64,000 nucleotides of DNA, from the NCBI GenBank assembly GCA_014377525.1, contig JACMPL010000016.1:1-64000 (forward strand), read 5' to 3'. This DNA is from Candidatus Saccharimonadota bacterium. GTDB lineage: Bacteria; Patescibacteriota; Saccharimonadia; Saccharimonadales; UBA4665. This document shows positions 52,301 through 61,774 of this stretch, one piece after another. Under the pieces are notes generated by a model. It saw only the letters and a list, made by a program, of their open reading frames with translations. It was not told the DNA's origin and did no database searches. Made by a program: the position numbers and the translations under genes. How positions within the stretch are numbered: the stretch's first letter is position 1; each line of letters begins with the position of its first letter.

Positions 52301-52907
52301 CTTCAAGGAACGTACCACCGTTGGTAGTATGTACATGATTAAGCTGAACCACATGGTTGCCGATAAGATTCATGCCCGCTCAACTGGTCCGTATACCATG
52401 GTCACGCAGCAGCCACTTGGTGGTAAAGCTCAAAATGGTGCTCAGCGATTCGGAGAAATGGAAGTCTGGGCGCTCGTAGCTTACGGCGCCGCTACGACTC
52501 TCCAAGAAATGTTGACAATCAAGTCGGACGACGTCTACGGACGATCTAAAGCTTACGAGTCGATCATCAAGAAAACTGCTATCGTTGGACCGAAAGTACC
52601 AGAGAGCTTTAACGTGCTCGTTAAAGAGTTGCAAGGTCTTGGACTTAAAGTCGACCTAGTACACTCCAATACCGTCGTTGACGCCGAAGAGGTTCTAGCA
52701 AACAACATTCAGGAAGAATCCACCCATCCATCAGTCGTCGAAGTACCACAGTCATCAATTTCTGACGTCGATGTGACCGAAGAGGCTGTTCCCGAAGAAT
52801 TTAGTATCGTCACCAGTGACGACGACACAGACAATACGCTTGATGATGCAGCGGTCACCGTACCAGCTGACGATACAAGCGATAACGAAGAGAAAGAGGT
52901 TGCCTAA
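49356..52907 (+). CDS. rpoB: DNA-directed RNA polymerase subunit beta
   Basis: Second-largest RNA polymerase subunit. Visible are the protrusion and lobe, the rifampicin region SQFMDQINPLSELAHKRR followed by LSSMGPGG, the fork THYGRICAVETPEGANIGL, the active-site GGRHGNKGV and the C-terminal clamp QPLGGKAQNGAQRFGEMEVWAL. In the rifampicin region Asp516, His526, Arg529 and Ser531 (E. coli numbering) are kept, while Asn518 is Ile and Leu533 is Met. 1183 aa is typical for a form without large lineage insertions. The last 70 residues are an acidic Asp/Glu/Thr tail. The stop overlaps the rpoC ATG (TAATG). Confidence 0.98.
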   Translation: MAKTTATKSKRVFFTDDTSSIDLPSLVNHQNKSFQWFVSEGLGELLAEISPIDDYTGGKLSLSFKNYHFGDPKLPESVARENNVSYEAPLLATVELVNKITGEVKEQEIYLGDYPWMTTRGTFVINGAERVVVSQLIRSAGVFFTGELHGTSKLYGAKVIPGRGAWLEFETAANGAIFVKIDRKRKIAVTTLLRALGVTEAHMKETFNHVDTGKVSHIDLTLDKDPTKGQNDALIEVYRRLRPGDLATVDNAKSLIENMFYNYKRFDFSRVGRYKINKRLDLDVPNTLENRIMRLADIEAIIAEIIRLNNTQEPADDIDSLANRRVKLVGELVQRQFRIGLLRMERNTKDRMSMSEIETVTPGQLINARPIVAAVREFFASSQLSQFMDQINPLSELAHKRRLSSMGPGGLSRERAGFEVRDAHATHYGRICAVETPEGANIGLVLNLANYARVNDYGFVETPYRKVINAATPADIVGHIAAVDLEDADGKVLVKKGATVTAADATKLAKVEKRITWPVKARVTSDIVYLDAYDEQAKIIAGAGASFDADGHFVDERVAARFRLKSGEVESDDVNYVDAARNQIIGSSAGLIPFIEKNYVYRSLMGSNQQRQAVPLIQPQSPIVGTGLEGVAARNTGQVMLAEADGEVTQATAEAVIVKYKEGSITYEPQRFLRSNEGTSVNQKVVVSTGDKVVAGDVLIEGMSISGGELALGKDLIAAFMPWSGYNFEDAIIISRKLVEDDTLTSVHIVDFMIEVRETKLGPEVVTRDIPNVSEETLRHLDEDGIVRIGAEVHPGDILVGKITPKGEQELSSEERLLRAIFGEKAKEVRDTSQRMSNGKHGKVVGVKIFSRENGHELKAGVIMQIQVFVAQMRKIAVGDKLGGRHGNKGVIARILPVEDMPYMEDGTPIDILLNPLGVPSRMNVGQLFETHLGMAARALGMKVASPSFNGVPVSKIQELLKEAGFPEDGKQRLYDGRTGEAFKERTTVGSMYMIKLNHMVADKIHARSTGPYTMVTQQPLGGKAQNGAQRFGEMEVWALVAYGAATTLQEMLTIKSDDVYGRSKAYESIIKKTAIVGPKVPESFNVLVKELQGLGLKVDLVHSNTVVDAEEVLANNIQEESTHPSVVEVPQSSISDVDVTEEAVPEEFSIVTSDDDTDNTLDDAAVTVPADDTSDNEEKEVA

Positions 52908-55900
52908 TGATTCCCCAACGTTACTCAAACAACGGAACCGATATTGCAGATTTTGATGCCGTTCGCCTAGCAGTCGCTAGTCCTGGAGACATTCTCGACT
53001 GGAGTTACGGCGAAGTTACCAAGCCGGAAACAATTAACTATCGTACACAGAAACCAGAACGAGATGGATTGTTCTGCGAGCGGATCTTCGGACCGGTTAA
53101 AGATATAAATCCTCACGATGCGAAATACAAAGGCGTCCGTTCCCGCGAAGCCGCCGTCGATAAAAACGGCGAGCTGGTAACCCGCAGTATTGTCCGCCGC
53201 GAACGCATGGGCCACATTACCCTAGCAGTTCCAGTCGCGCACATTTGGTTCCTTCGTGGTACGCCATCTGCGATGGGGCTATTACTTGGCATGACCGTCA
53301 AGAATCTAGAGCGCGTCAGCTACTTCGCAGCCTACATCGTCAAAAGTGTTGACACTGAAAAGCGTGACAAAATGCTTCACGACAAAGAAGCTGAATTCTC
53401 AGCTGCTAAAGAAGCTATTAAGCTTCGATTCGAGCGTGACGCCGAAGCTGAAGATGCTAACGTCAAAGCCTTAGCCGAAGCTCAGACCAAGGAAATGGAA
53501 GAAGTTACCGTCGATTTTGAAACGATCAAAGCCCAGCTGGCTTCACTCGTCAAAATGTCGCTGATGAGCGAAACTGATTTCCGTAGCCTGCCCGATGACC
53601 TCAGGGCCATCGTTAAAGTTGGTATGGGCGGCGCCTCACTGCGCGACATGTTGGAAGAAATAGATCTCAAAGAGTTGATAGCTCAACTAATGGCCGAAGC
53701 CGAAGACGCCAAGGGCCAGCGTAAAAAGAAGTTGATGAAACGACTCCGTTTACTGGAAAGCATGGACCGCGCCGGTATCAAGCCATCGAGTATGTGTTTG
53801 TCCGTCTTGCCGGTCATTCCTCCGGACCTGCGCCCAATGGTTCAGCTGACCGGTGGTCGATTTGCAACTTCTGACCTAAACGACCTGTACCGCCGTGTTA
53901 TCAACCGCAACAATCGTCTTAAGAAACTGATGGATTTGAATGCACCAGAAGTTATTCGTCGTAACGAACAACGTATGTTGCAAGAAGCGGTCGACGCATT
54001 GATCGACAACAACAACGCTCGTTCTGGACGCGCAGTGGCCGCAACTGGTCAGCGCCGTCGCCTCAAATCTTTGAGTGACATGCTCAAAGGTAAGCAGGGC
54101 CGTTTCCGACAGAACTTACTTGGTAAGCGTGTCGACTACTCTGGTCGTTCAGTTATCGTGGCTGGTCCAGAGCTTAAGATTCACCAGTGTGGTCTGCCAA
54201 AAATGATGGCGCTCGAACTGTTCAAGCCATTCGTAATCGGTGAACTCATCGAAAACGAGCATGCTCATAACATCCGTAGTGCCTCTCGTTTGATCGAAAT
54301 GGGTGAAACGGTTGTCTGGGACGCCCTCGACACCGTTATTAAGGGCAAGTACGTGCTCCTAAACCGGGCACCGTCACTCCACCGTTTAAGTATCCAAGCT
54401 TTCCAGCCATTACTCATCGAAGGCAGGGCAATTCAATTGCACCCGCTCGTTTGTAAAGGCTTCAACGCCGACTTCGATGGCGACCAAATGGCCGTCCACC
54501 TGCCATTGTCCGATGAAGCTCAGGCCGAAGCTCGCGATATCATGGCAGCTAACCGTAACCTACTAAAGCCAGCTGATGGTTCGCCAATTTTGCACATCGA
54601 GCAAGATATCGTCCTCGGTTGTTACTACCTGACCTACGACCGTCCCGGATCCAAAACAACGGCTGACACCGCCAAGCGATTCTCCAGCTTAGAAGAAGCT
54701 TTGATGTCATATGACGAGGGTCACACGGCGCTGCAGAGTTTCGTAACGCTACCGTTCCGAGGCCAGCAATTGACGACGACACTGGGCCGCGTGTTGTTCA
54801 ACGAAATTTTCCCAGACGACTTTACCTTCCAAGATGAAGCAATGACCAAGAAGCGTCTCCAAAAAGTCATGGCCAGTGTTTACGCGCAGTATGGCCAAGA
54901 AAAGACGGCCGAAATCGCTGACGTCCTTAAAGACGTCGGGTTCCAGTACGCCACACTTTCTGGCCTCTCGATGGGTATGAGTGACTTCGATAGTATTGAT
55001 GGCATGGATGAACTCGTGAAGGGCGGTGAAGACCGAACTGCCGCAATCTCCGACCAGTACGAAGAAGGCTTCATCACTGAAGACGAGCGCTACCGTTTGA
55101 CCGTCGAAAACTGGATGAAAGTCGATGCTGCCGTCCAAGACCTGCTAGCGCAGCAAATGGTTGGTCGCGATTCATCGATGGCTATCGCGATCACTTCTGG
55201 TGCTCGTGGTAACATTTCTCAGATGAAAAGCTCCGTTGGTATGCTTGGCGTCCAATCTGATGCATCTGGACTCGCAATCGAACTACCAATCAAGTCCGGT
55301 TACATCAAAGGACTCGATCCACTCGAATACTTCACCGGTACTCGTGGTACTCGTAAGGCATTGATCGACATCGCCCTTAAAACGGCCGATGCCGGTTACT
55401 TGACTCGTCGCTTGGTCGACGTATCACAGGACGTCTTTACGATTCCTGACGATAATACCGATCCAGGTTTTGCGCTGATGCGCGAAGACGCCGCCACAAT
55501 CGGTGTGACGTACGCGTTCCGTCTGACGGGCCGCTATGCAGCTGAAGAAGTGAAAGGCTACGTCAAGCAAGGCGAGATGTTCACTGCTGATATCGCTGCA
55601 GCAATTGACGCCGATGACAAGCTCGATGGTGTAAAAATCATGAGCGTGCTCAGCTGTACCAATGTTCGTGGTGTTTCCCGTAAATCATACGGTGTTGACC
55701 CAGCTACCGGTAACCTAGTTGCCGATCACCACCCAATCGGAGTGATCGCTGCTCAGAGTATCGGCGAGCCTGGTACGCAGCTGTCACTTGACTCAAAGCA
55801 CCGTGCCGGCGCCGTCCTAGCCGACGATACCGCTCAGGGCCTGAGTCGTATCGAAGAGCTGTTCGAAGTTCGAACACCAAAGGGCCAAGCTTACATAACC

Positions 55901-56770
55901 GAAATTTCTGGTATTGCTAACACCTGGGAAGAAGGTGACCATTATATCGTCCAAGTTACAGCCGATGACGCTGAAGTTTTGACGCTCGAACTCGGTACGC
56001 GTAAGCCACATTTGGCTAGCGGCTCCGATGTTTCTATCGGTGATGTTGTTGCAGCCCACGAAGATGGTTCTGAGCCGCTGATCGCGCCAATGTCTGGTAG
56101 AGCCGAGATTACTGACCGTGCGGTCATGATCACGCCGACCAAACAAAGTGTTAATCGTTACGAAATTCCTGGCTTTAAGCAGATGCAAGTCCGTGATGGC
56201 GATAAAGTCGTAGCCGGTCAGCGTTTGACTAACGGTTCAATTAACCTGCATGACTTGCAACGCCTCCAAGGTGTTCAGCCAACGCAGCGTTACGTCATGA
56301 ACGAAATTCTGCAGATCTTTGCTGGACAGGGTCAGAATATCGCCGACAAGCACCTTGAAATCATCGTGCGTCAGATGTTTAGCCGGGTTCAGATCGAAGA
56401 TGCTAGCGATAGCGAATTCGTCACCGGTGACATCGTCAGCAAGCTGGCTGTCGTCGAAGCAAACGAAACATTAGTTGCTGCCGATAAAGAACCAGCTGAG
56501 TTTACTCAGTTGCTACTCGGCATTACAAAAGCTTCGCTGAGCACCGATTCATTCCTGAGTGCTGCATCGTTCCAAGATACTACTCGCGTGCTGATTGCCG
56601 CTAGTACTTCTGGTAAGATCGACAAACTGTATGGTCTGAAAGAAAACGTCATCCTCGGTCGAAAGATACCCGTTGGAACTGGTTGGAAAAATGAATCAGC
56701 CGATGATGCGCAGAGCGACGCTGATACTATCATCAGCGCAACCGAAAGCCACCAGCTCACACAAAACTAG
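52907..56770 (+). CDS. rpoC: DNA-directed RNA polymerase subunit beta-prime, zinc sites degenerate
   Basis: Catalytic RNA polymerase subunit. The metal-binding NADFDGD (residues 520-526), the [20 protein letters not shown] switch/zipper region, the bridge helix region and the C-terminal [18 protein letters not shown] are intact. Three things are odd. All four Zn1 cysteines are replaced (P69, D71, V84, N87 by ungapped alignment with E. coli). Only one of four Zn2 cysteines remains (N850, C917, S924, S927). The trigger-loop motif TMRTFH reads SLDSKH (961-965), with Asp962 in place of Arg933 while His936 is kept. There is no large trigger-loop insertion. 1287 aa. Confidence 0.98.
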   Translation: MIPQRYSNNGTDIADFDAVRLAVASPGDILDWSYGEVTKPETINYRTQKPERDGLFCERIFGPVKDINPHDAKYKGVRSREAAVDKNGELVTRSIVRRERMGHITLAVPVAHIWFLRGTPSAMGLLLGMTVKNLERVSYFAAYIVKSVDTEKRDKMLHDKEAEFSAAKEAIKLRFERDAEAEDANVKALAEAQTKEMEEVTVDFETIKAQLASLVKMSLMSETDFRSLPDDLRAIVKVGMGGASLRDMLEEIDLKELIAQLMAEAEDAKGQRKKKLMKRLRLLESMDRAGIKPSSMCLSVLPVIPPDLRPMVQLTGGRFATSDLNDLYRRVINRNNRLKKLMDLNAPEVIRRNEQRMLQEAVDALIDNNNARSGRAVAATGQRRRLKSLSDMLKGKQGRFRQNLLGKRVDYSGRSVIVAGPELKIHQCGLPKMMALELFKPFVIGELIENEHAHNIRSASRLIEMGETVVWDALDTVIKGKYVLLNRAPSLHRLSIQAFQPLLIEGRAIQLHPLVCKGFNADFDGDQMAVHLPLSDEAQAEARDIMAANRNLLKPADGSPILHIEQDIVLGCYYLTYDRPGSKTTADTAKRFSSLEEALMSYDEGHTALQSFVTLPFRGQQLTTTLGRVLFNEIFPDDFTFQDEAMTKKRLQKVMASVYAQYGQEKTAEIADVLKDVGFQYATLSGLSMGMSDFDSIDGMDELVKGGEDRTAAISDQYEEGFITEDERYRLTVENWMKVDAAVQDLLAQQMVGRDSSMAIAITSGARGNISQMKSSVGMLGVQSDASGLAIELPIKSGYIKGLDPLEYFTGTRGTRKALIDIALKTADAGYLTRRLVDVSQDVFTIPDDNTDPGFALMREDAATIGVTYAFRLTGRYAAEEVKGYVKQGEMFTADIAAAIDADDKLDGVKIMSVLSCTNVRGVSRKSYGVDPATGNLVADHHPIGVIAAQSIGEPGTQLSLDSKHRAGAVLADDTAQGLSRIEELFEVRTPKGQAYITEISGIANTWEEGDHYIVQVTADDAEVLTLELGTRKPHLASGSDVSIGDVVAAHEDGSEPLIAPMSGRAEITDRAVMITPTKQSVNRYEIPGFKQMQVRDGDKVVAGQRLTNGSINLHDLQRLQGVQPTQRYVMNEILQIFAGQGQNIADKHLEIIVRQMFSRVQIEDASDSEFVTGDIVSKLAVVEANETLVAADKEPAEFTQLLLGITKASLSTDSFLSAASFQDTTRVLIAASTSGKIDKLYGLKENVILGRKIPVGTGWKNESADDAQSDADTIISATESHQLTQN

Positions 56771-56792
56771 CGTGCTGTTAGCCAGTGCCTAG

Positions 56793-56821
56793 TTGTAAGA
56801 CTTGAGCTAATCTGTTAAAAT
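56793..56821 (+). promoter_or_regulatory. rpsL promoter
   Basis: TTGTAA (56793-56798), 17-bp spacer, TAAAAT (56816-56821) with an upstream TG. It would start a separate rpsL-rpsG transcript with a leader of about 75 bases. Confidence 0.6.
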
Positions 56822-56901
56822 GTTGTTACAAACGTAAGCAATCCGAGCCGGGAACAGGCATGATCCCAAGTCGCAGTAGATTGCATCCATAAGGAGAAAT
56901 A

Positions 56902-57315
56902 ATGCCAACAATCAATCAATTGGTTCGCAAGCCTCGCACCAAGCTGACTGTTAAAAGCAAGTCGCCTGCTATGCAGCGCGTTGTGAATAGTCTTAAGACC
57001 AAAAATTATGAGAAACCAGCCCCATTCAAGCGTGGCGTCTGTGTTAAGGTTACGACCAAGACTCCGAAGAAGCCGAACTCGGCACTTCGTAAGGTAGCTC
57101 GTGTTCGTTTGACCAACGGTTACGAGGTATGGGCTTACATCGGCGGCGAAGGCCACAACCTGCAAGAACACGCCGCTGTCCTAGTTCGTGGTGGACGCGT
57201 CAAAGATCTTCCTGGTGTGCGCTATCACATCGTTCGTGGAAGTCTTGACCTTCAGGGAGTTAACAACCGCAAGCAGGGCCGTTCCAAGTACGGTACTAAG
57301 AAAGAGAGCAAGTAA
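56902..57315 (+). CDS. rpsL: 30S ribosomal protein S12
   Basis: Decoding-centre protein. The N-terminal arm (NQLVRKPR), the [21 protein letters not shown] loop and [11 protein letters not shown] are typical. The residues matching Lys43 and Lys88 of E. coli, sites of streptomycin-resistance mutations, are the wild-type Lys. 137 aa with a lysine-rich tail. SD AAGGAG lies 7 bases before ATG 56902. The stop overlaps rpsG (TAATG). Classical str-operon order. Confidence 0.98.
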   Translation: MPTINQLVRKPRTKLTVKSKSPAMQRVVNSLKTKNYEKPAPFKRGVCVKVTTKTPKKPNSALRKVARVRLTNGYEVWAYIGGEGHNLQEHAAVLVRGGRVKDLPGVRYHIVRGSLDLQGVNNRKQGRSKYGTKKESK

Positions 57316-57794
57316 TGCCACGTAAAAAAACCAAGGCGCTTGTCCGCGAAGTCCAACCCGACCGCCTCTACAACAATGTCCAAGTCCAGAAGCTTATCAA
57401 CCGTGTTATGAATGACGGGAAAAAGCAAATTGCCGAGAAGCTTGTATACACCGGTATGCAAAAAGCCGCCGAGCGACTGAAAGTCGAGAGTCCACTCGAA
57501 GTCTTCGAAAAAGCTTTTAAGAATGTTCAACCACAGGTCGAGACTCGTTCTCGTCGTGTCGGTGGTGCCAACTACCAGATTCCTTTCGAAGTTAAAGGTC
57601 AACGCCAGAACCACCTGACTACCATGTGGTTCGTCGCAGCCTGCCGCTCACGCAAGGGTATCGGCATGGCCGATAAAATCGCTGCTGAACTCCAAGATGC
57701 CTACAACGGTCAAGGTAATGCCGTTAAAAAGCGTGAAGACACCCACAAGATGGCCGAAGCTAACCGTGCCTTCGCACACTTTGCACGTACCTAG
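57315..57794 (+). CDS. rpsG: 30S ribosomal protein S7
   Basis: Primary 16S rRNA-binding protein of the small-subunit head and, in other bacteria, the repressor of the str operon. [37 protein letters not shown] and the C-terminal helix with MAEANRAFAHF are typical. 159 aa is normal. The start is coupled to rpsL by TAATG. Confidence 0.98.
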   Translation: MPRKKTKALVREVQPDRLYNNVQVQKLINRVMNDGKKQIAEKLVYTGMQKAAERLKVESPLEVFEKAFKNVQPQVETRSRRVGGANYQIPFEVKGQRQNHLTTMWFVAACRSRKGIGMADKIAAELQDAYNGQGNAVKKREDTHKMAEANRAFAHFART

Positions 57795-57853
57795 TAACAG
57801 CTGAAGAACGCGAAAAGTTATATCACGCTCTTAATGCTGTAACTACTACCAAT

Positions 57854-57880
57854 TTGACTATCTCGATAGCGCAATATAAT
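57854..57880 (+). promoter_or_regulatory. fusA promoter
   Basis: TTGACT (57854-57859) and consensus TATAAT (57875-57880), spacer 15 bp (16 bp if TTTGAC is taken). SD GAAGAGGAAAG follows before ATG 57909. Confidence 0.6.
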
Positions 57881-57908
57881 GTATTAAATTTGAAGAGGAA
57901 AGATACAT

Positions 57909-59996
57909 ATGGCAGATAAGAAAGCCCCAATGGATAAAATTCGTAATCTTGGCATTATCGCCCACATTGATGCCGGTAAAACGACAACCACTGAGGGCAT
58001 TCTGTATCGAACTGGCCTAAACCACAAAATTGGTGCTGTACACAACGGCGAGACAACTACTGACTGGATGGCGCAAGAGCGTGAGCGCGGTATTACTATC
58101 GTTGCTGCTTCCGTTACCTGTTACTGGAAAGGTCACCAAATCAATATTATCGACACACCAGGTCACATTGACTTTACGGTTGAGGTTGAACGTTCACTTC
58201 GAGTTCTCGACGGCGCTTGCGTCGTCTTCGATGGTAAGATGGGTGTTGAATCGCAGTCCGAAACAGTTTGGCGTCAGGCTGATAAGTATGGGGTACCTCG
58301 TGTTTGTTTCATCAACAAAATAAACCAAACTGGCGGTGACTTCTATAAGTCACTCGACACTATCCATGCCCGTCTCTCCAAGCGCGCTTTCCCAATTCAT
58401 CTACCGATTGGCTTTGAACAGAGTATCAATGGAATCGTCGACCTTATTGAAATGAAAGCCTTTACGTACAAAGACTTTACCGACAAAGAGCTCGTTGAAG
58501 CTCCGATTCCCGAAGATATGATGGAGCAAGTTAAGCGTTACCGAAGCTTACTGATAGAGAACGCCGTTGCAGAGGACGAGGCGATGCTCGAAAAATTCTT
58601 CGAAGTTGGCGAGGAAGGTCTCACCGAAGCGGACGTTAAGCAGGCTATTCGTTCGGCCGTTTTGTCTGGTAACTTTTTTGCGGTAAGCGGTGGTGATGGT
58701 CGTGGTGTGATAGTCGAAAAAGTTCTCGATATGGTTAATGATTATCTGCCAAGTCCAATTGATCGTGGATCAACTTGGGGCATTCAGCCAAAAACTGGCG
58801 AGGAAATCGAGCGCAAGCCTGATGAGAATCAACCATTCTCGGCATTGGCGTTTAAAATAACTACCGATCCCTTCGTCGGCAAGTTAGCGTATTTCCGTGT
58901 CTATTCAGGAAAAATTACTGCTGGTTCATACGTCATGAACAGTTCCAAAGGCGACCGCGAGCGCATTGGGCGCATTGTCCGCTTGCAAGCCGACAAGCGC
59001 GAAGACGTCACTGAAGTCGGTGCTGGCGACATTGCGGCAATCGTTGGCCTTAAAGGTACAACGACTGGTAATACACTTTGTGACGTGAATGATCAGATCG
59101 TGCTCGAGAGTATTACCTTTCCTGAGCCACCAGTTTCGATTGCAATCGAGCCGAAGACCAAAGTTGACCAAGAAAAAATGGGTGTTGCATTGCAACGTCT
59201 AGCAGAAGAAGATCCAACTTTCCGAGTTCGAGTTGATGACGAAACTGCTCAAACCATCATTATGGGAATGGGTGAACTTCACCTTGAAATTCTGGTTGAT
59301 CGTATGAAGCGTGAATTTAATGTCGAGGCTAACATTGGCCAACCGCAGGTTGCCTACCGTGAAACTATCCGAAAGGATAATGTCGAGGTTCAAGGTAAAT
59401 TTGTCCGTCAATCTGGTGGTCGTGGTCAATACGGTGATGTCTGGCTTCGTTTGTCTCAGAATGAAGTTGGCAAAGGCTATGAATTCATCAACTCTATTAG
59501 AGGTGGTGTTGTTCCAACCGAGTATATTCCAGCCGTTCGCAAAGGGATCGAAGAAGCTATGAAAAATGGTGTTGTTGCTGGATATCCTATGGTAGACATC
59601 AAAGCTGAGTTGTATGACGGAAGTTATCACGAAGTTGACTCCAACGAAATGGCCTTTGGAATTGCCGGCTCACTTGGATTTCAAGAAGGTGCCAAGCGCG
59701 CGAGCCCAACGCTACTCGAACCAATCATGAAAGTTGTCGCCGTTACTCCAGAAGAATTCATGGGTGACGTCATCGGTAGTCTGAACAGCAAACGTGGGCG
59801 CATTGAATCAATGGAAGATCTTTCAAGCGGAATCAAAGAAATCACTGCCTTTGTGCCGCTTGGAGAAATGTTTGGCTACACAACTGACCTCCGTTCGATG
59901 ACACAAGGTCGGGCTAGCTCGAGCATGGAGCTTGACCACTACGCTGATGTGCCAAACCACATCGCCGAAGCGATTGCTGCTAAGAATACTAAGTAG
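57909..59996 (+). CDS. fusA: Elongation factor G with altered G4 and G5 motifs
   Basis: GTPase that drives translocation and, with RRF, ribosome recycling. Domain I has G1 AHIDAGKT, G2 RGITI and G3 DTPGH, all intact. G4 reads NKIN (residues 136-139) instead of NKxD, and the G5 SA motif reads SGG (260-262). Domains II-V are normal, with GMGELHLEI and the domain IV loop QSGGRGQYGDVWL. 695 aa is full length. It lies in the canonical rpsL-rpsG-fusA-tuf order, so it is the main EF-G rather than a side paralogue. SD GAAGAGGAAAG precedes ATG 57909. Confidence 0.97.
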   Translation: MADKKAPMDKIRNLGIIAHIDAGKTTTTEGILYRTGLNHKIGAVHNGETTTDWMAQERERGITIVAASVTCYWKGHQINIIDTPGHIDFTVEVERSLRVLDGACVVFDGKMGVESQSETVWRQADKYGVPRVCFINKINQTGGDFYKSLDTIHARLSKRAFPIHLPIGFEQSINGIVDLIEMKAFTYKDFTDKELVEAPIPEDMMEQVKRYRSLLIENAVAEDEAMLEKFFEVGEEGLTEADVKQAIRSAVLSGNFFAVSGGDGRGVIVEKVLDMVNDYLPSPIDRGSTWGIQPKTGEEIERKPDENQPFSALAFKITTDPFVGKLAYFRVYSGKITAGSYVMNSSKGDRERIGRIVRLQADKREDVTEVGAGDIAAIVGLKGTTTGNTLCDVNDQIVLESITFPEPPVSIAIEPKTKVDQEKMGVALQRLAEEDPTFRVRVDDETAQTIIMGMGELHLEILVDRMKREFNVEANIGQPQVAYRETIRKDNVEVQGKFVRQSGGRGQYGDVWLRLSQNEVGKGYEFINSIRGGVVPTEYIPAVRKGIEEAMKNGVVAGYPMVDIKAELYDGSYHEVDSNEMAFGIAGSLGFQEGAKRASPTLLEPIMKVVAVTPEEFMGDVIGSLNSKRGRIESMEDLSSGIKEITAFVPLGEMFGYTTDLRSMTQGRASSSMELDHYADVPNHIAEAIAAKNTK

Positions 59997-60016
59997 TAGA
60001 ATGCGCGTCGTAACCC

Positions 60017-60045
60017 TTTACAAACACCTGTAGATTCTCTATACT
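60017..60045 (+). promoter_or_regulatory. tuf promoter
   Basis: TTTACA (60017-60022), 17-bp spacer, TATACT (60040-60045). Leader of about 80 bases ending in SD AAGGAGAT (60116-60123). Confidence 0.7.
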
Positions 60046-60130
60046 TTGTCAGGTTACGATGTGTAGTTTCTGTATACCTACGTGTCCGATATTTAAAGAT
60101 AATTAATAAATTACTAAGGAGATAACCCCT

Positions 60131-61315
60131 ATGGCTGATAAATTCGACCGAACAAAACCTCACGTTAACGTTGGTACAATGGGACACGTTGACCATGGTA
60201 AAACTACATTAACTGCAGCAATTACTGCTGTCCTTGCAAAGAAGCTTCCATCACCTGTCAACAAACCAGTCGCATATGACATGATTGACAACGCTCCCGA
60301 AGAGCGCGCTCGTGGTATTACCATTGCTACTTCTCACCAGGAGTACGAATCTGAGAAGCGTCACTACGCGCACGTCGATATGCCTGGGCACGCCGATTAC
60401 GTGAAGAACATGATTACCGGTGCGGCTCAAATTGACGGTGCTATCCTTGTTGTTGGTGCTAACGACGGCCCATTGCCTCAGACCCGTGAGCACGTCCTTT
60501 TGGCTCGCCAAGTGGGCGTTCCATCAATCCTTGTTTTTATGAACAAGATGGATCTTGCTGACGAAGAATTAGTCGAGCTTGTCGAACTCGACATCCGTGA
60601 ACTGCTTGCCAAGAACGGTTTCGATGAAAACGCTCCTATCATTAAGGGTTCTGCTACACAGGCACTTGCTGGTGACCCAGCTGCCGAAGACGCAATTATG
60701 GAACTAGTCGCAGCAATGGACAGCTACGTACCAGAGCCAAAGCGCGAACTCGACAAGCCATTCTTAATGCCTATCGAAGATGTCTTCTCTATTAAGGGTC
60801 GTGGTACGGTTGCCACCGGTCGTATCGAGTCTGGTATCGTCAAAATCAACGAAGAAGTTGAAATTGTCGGCATTCACGCGCCTCGTAAGACTGTCGTTAC
60901 CGGAATCGAAGCTTTTAAGAAGCAACTCGACCAAGGTCAAGCTGGTGACAACGCCGGGCTACTACTTCGTGGTATTGAGCGTGATGATATTGAGCGTGGC
61001 CAGGTTATTGCCAAGCCAGGTACGATTACTCCGCACACTGAATTCGATTCAGAGGTTTACATTCTTACCAAAGAAGAAGGTGGACGCCACACGCCTTTCT
61101 TCAAGGGCTACAAGCCACAGTTTTACTTCCGTACTACGGACGTGACTGGTGAAGTAGAACTTCCAGCTGACAAAGAAATGGTTATGCCAGGCGATACAAT
61201 TACCTTTAAGGTAAAACTGCTCGCTCCAATCGCTATGGAACAAGGACTACGCTTCGCTATTCGCGAAGGTGGCCGTACTGTTGGCGCTGGTGTCGTTACT
61301 AAGATCGTAAAATAA
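60131..61315 (+). CDS. tuf: Elongation factor Tu
   Basis: GTPase delivering aminoacyl-tRNA to the ribosome. G1 GHVDHGKT, G2 RGITI, G4 NKMD and G5 GSATQAL are intact. G3 reads DMPGH where DCPGH is usual (the reactive Cys81 is Met). Domains II and III are normal ([40 protein letters not shown]). 394 aa. NKMD is intact here in contrast to fusA. It has its own promoter and a terminator, so it can be expressed at a level different from fusA. Confidence 0.98.
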   Translation: MADKFDRTKPHVNVGTMGHVDHGKTTLTAAITAVLAKKLPSPVNKPVAYDMIDNAPEERARGITIATSHQEYESEKRHYAHVDMPGHADYVKNMITGAAQIDGAILVVGANDGPLPQTREHVLLARQVGVPSILVFMNKMDLADEELVELVELDIRELLAKNGFDENAPIIKGSATQALAGDPAAEDAIMELVAAMDSYVPEPKRELDKPFLMPIEDVFSIKGRGTVATGRIESGIVKINEEVEIVGIHAPRKTVVTGIEAFKKQLDQGQAGDNAGLLLRGIERDDIERGQVIAKPGTITPHTEFDSEVYILTKEEGGRHTPFFKGYKPQFYFRTTDVTGEVELPADKEMVMPGDTITFKVKLLAPIAMEQGLRFAIREGGRTVGAGVVTKIVK

Positions 61316-61334
61316 TTTTACAAACCTCACTTAT

Positions 61335-61367
61335 AAGAGCGCCTCGTCGAGGCGCTCTTAGTATTTT
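61335..61367 (+). terminator. Terminator after tuf
   Basis: AAGAGCGCC (61335-61343) pairs with GGCGCTCTT (61351-61359), loop TCGTCGA, tail AGTATTTT. Strong stem, modest T run. Confidence 0.75.
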
Positions 61368-61774
61368 AAGGAATAAATATTCACAAATAAATTACGGCTT
61401 TCCATATACAAATATACAATAAGCTTCTAATCTGTGTGCCGATATCGTATGTATCAATACAACAAGCTCTGAACAATAATCTGTACCAATTTAAACGTCG
61501 GCTATGTAGCATGCGTACTTCAATGAGCGCAGCTACGGCACACTATTGCTTGCTCACGCAGAAGGTATCGATATAATTGTCCAAAGTCAAAACAAAAGAT
61601 GAAAGTTCTGGACTGGATTATCCGTGAATTATTCATCGAATTACTTTGTCTTTAGCGTTAAATATTGTAATATAAAAACTATAAACTAATCTGCACTGAC
61701 TAAAAGTCATTATACCTAATGTGGTATGAAGATGTTACAGCGCCAAGTCGGGTAAAGCCGATAGGAGTCCCGTC
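61368..61774 (+). other. Long rpsJ upstream region with promoter and hairpins
   Basis: No gene is seen. TTGCTC (61550-61555), 16 bp, TATAAT (61572-61577) is the best promoter, giving a leader of about 190 bases. Three small hairpins follow near the start: TGACT/AGTCA (61697-61709), ATACC/GGTAT (61712-61727) and TCGG/CCGA (61748-61761), the last next to the SD ATAGGAG. Such stacked hairpins fit a regulated ribosomal-protein leader. Confidence 0.45.

Noticed and set aside
51734-52354. A 206-codon antisense frame inside rpoB
   Set aside because: Shadow of the strong codon bias in rpoB; low-complexity basic/Ser-rich product with no signal on that strand.
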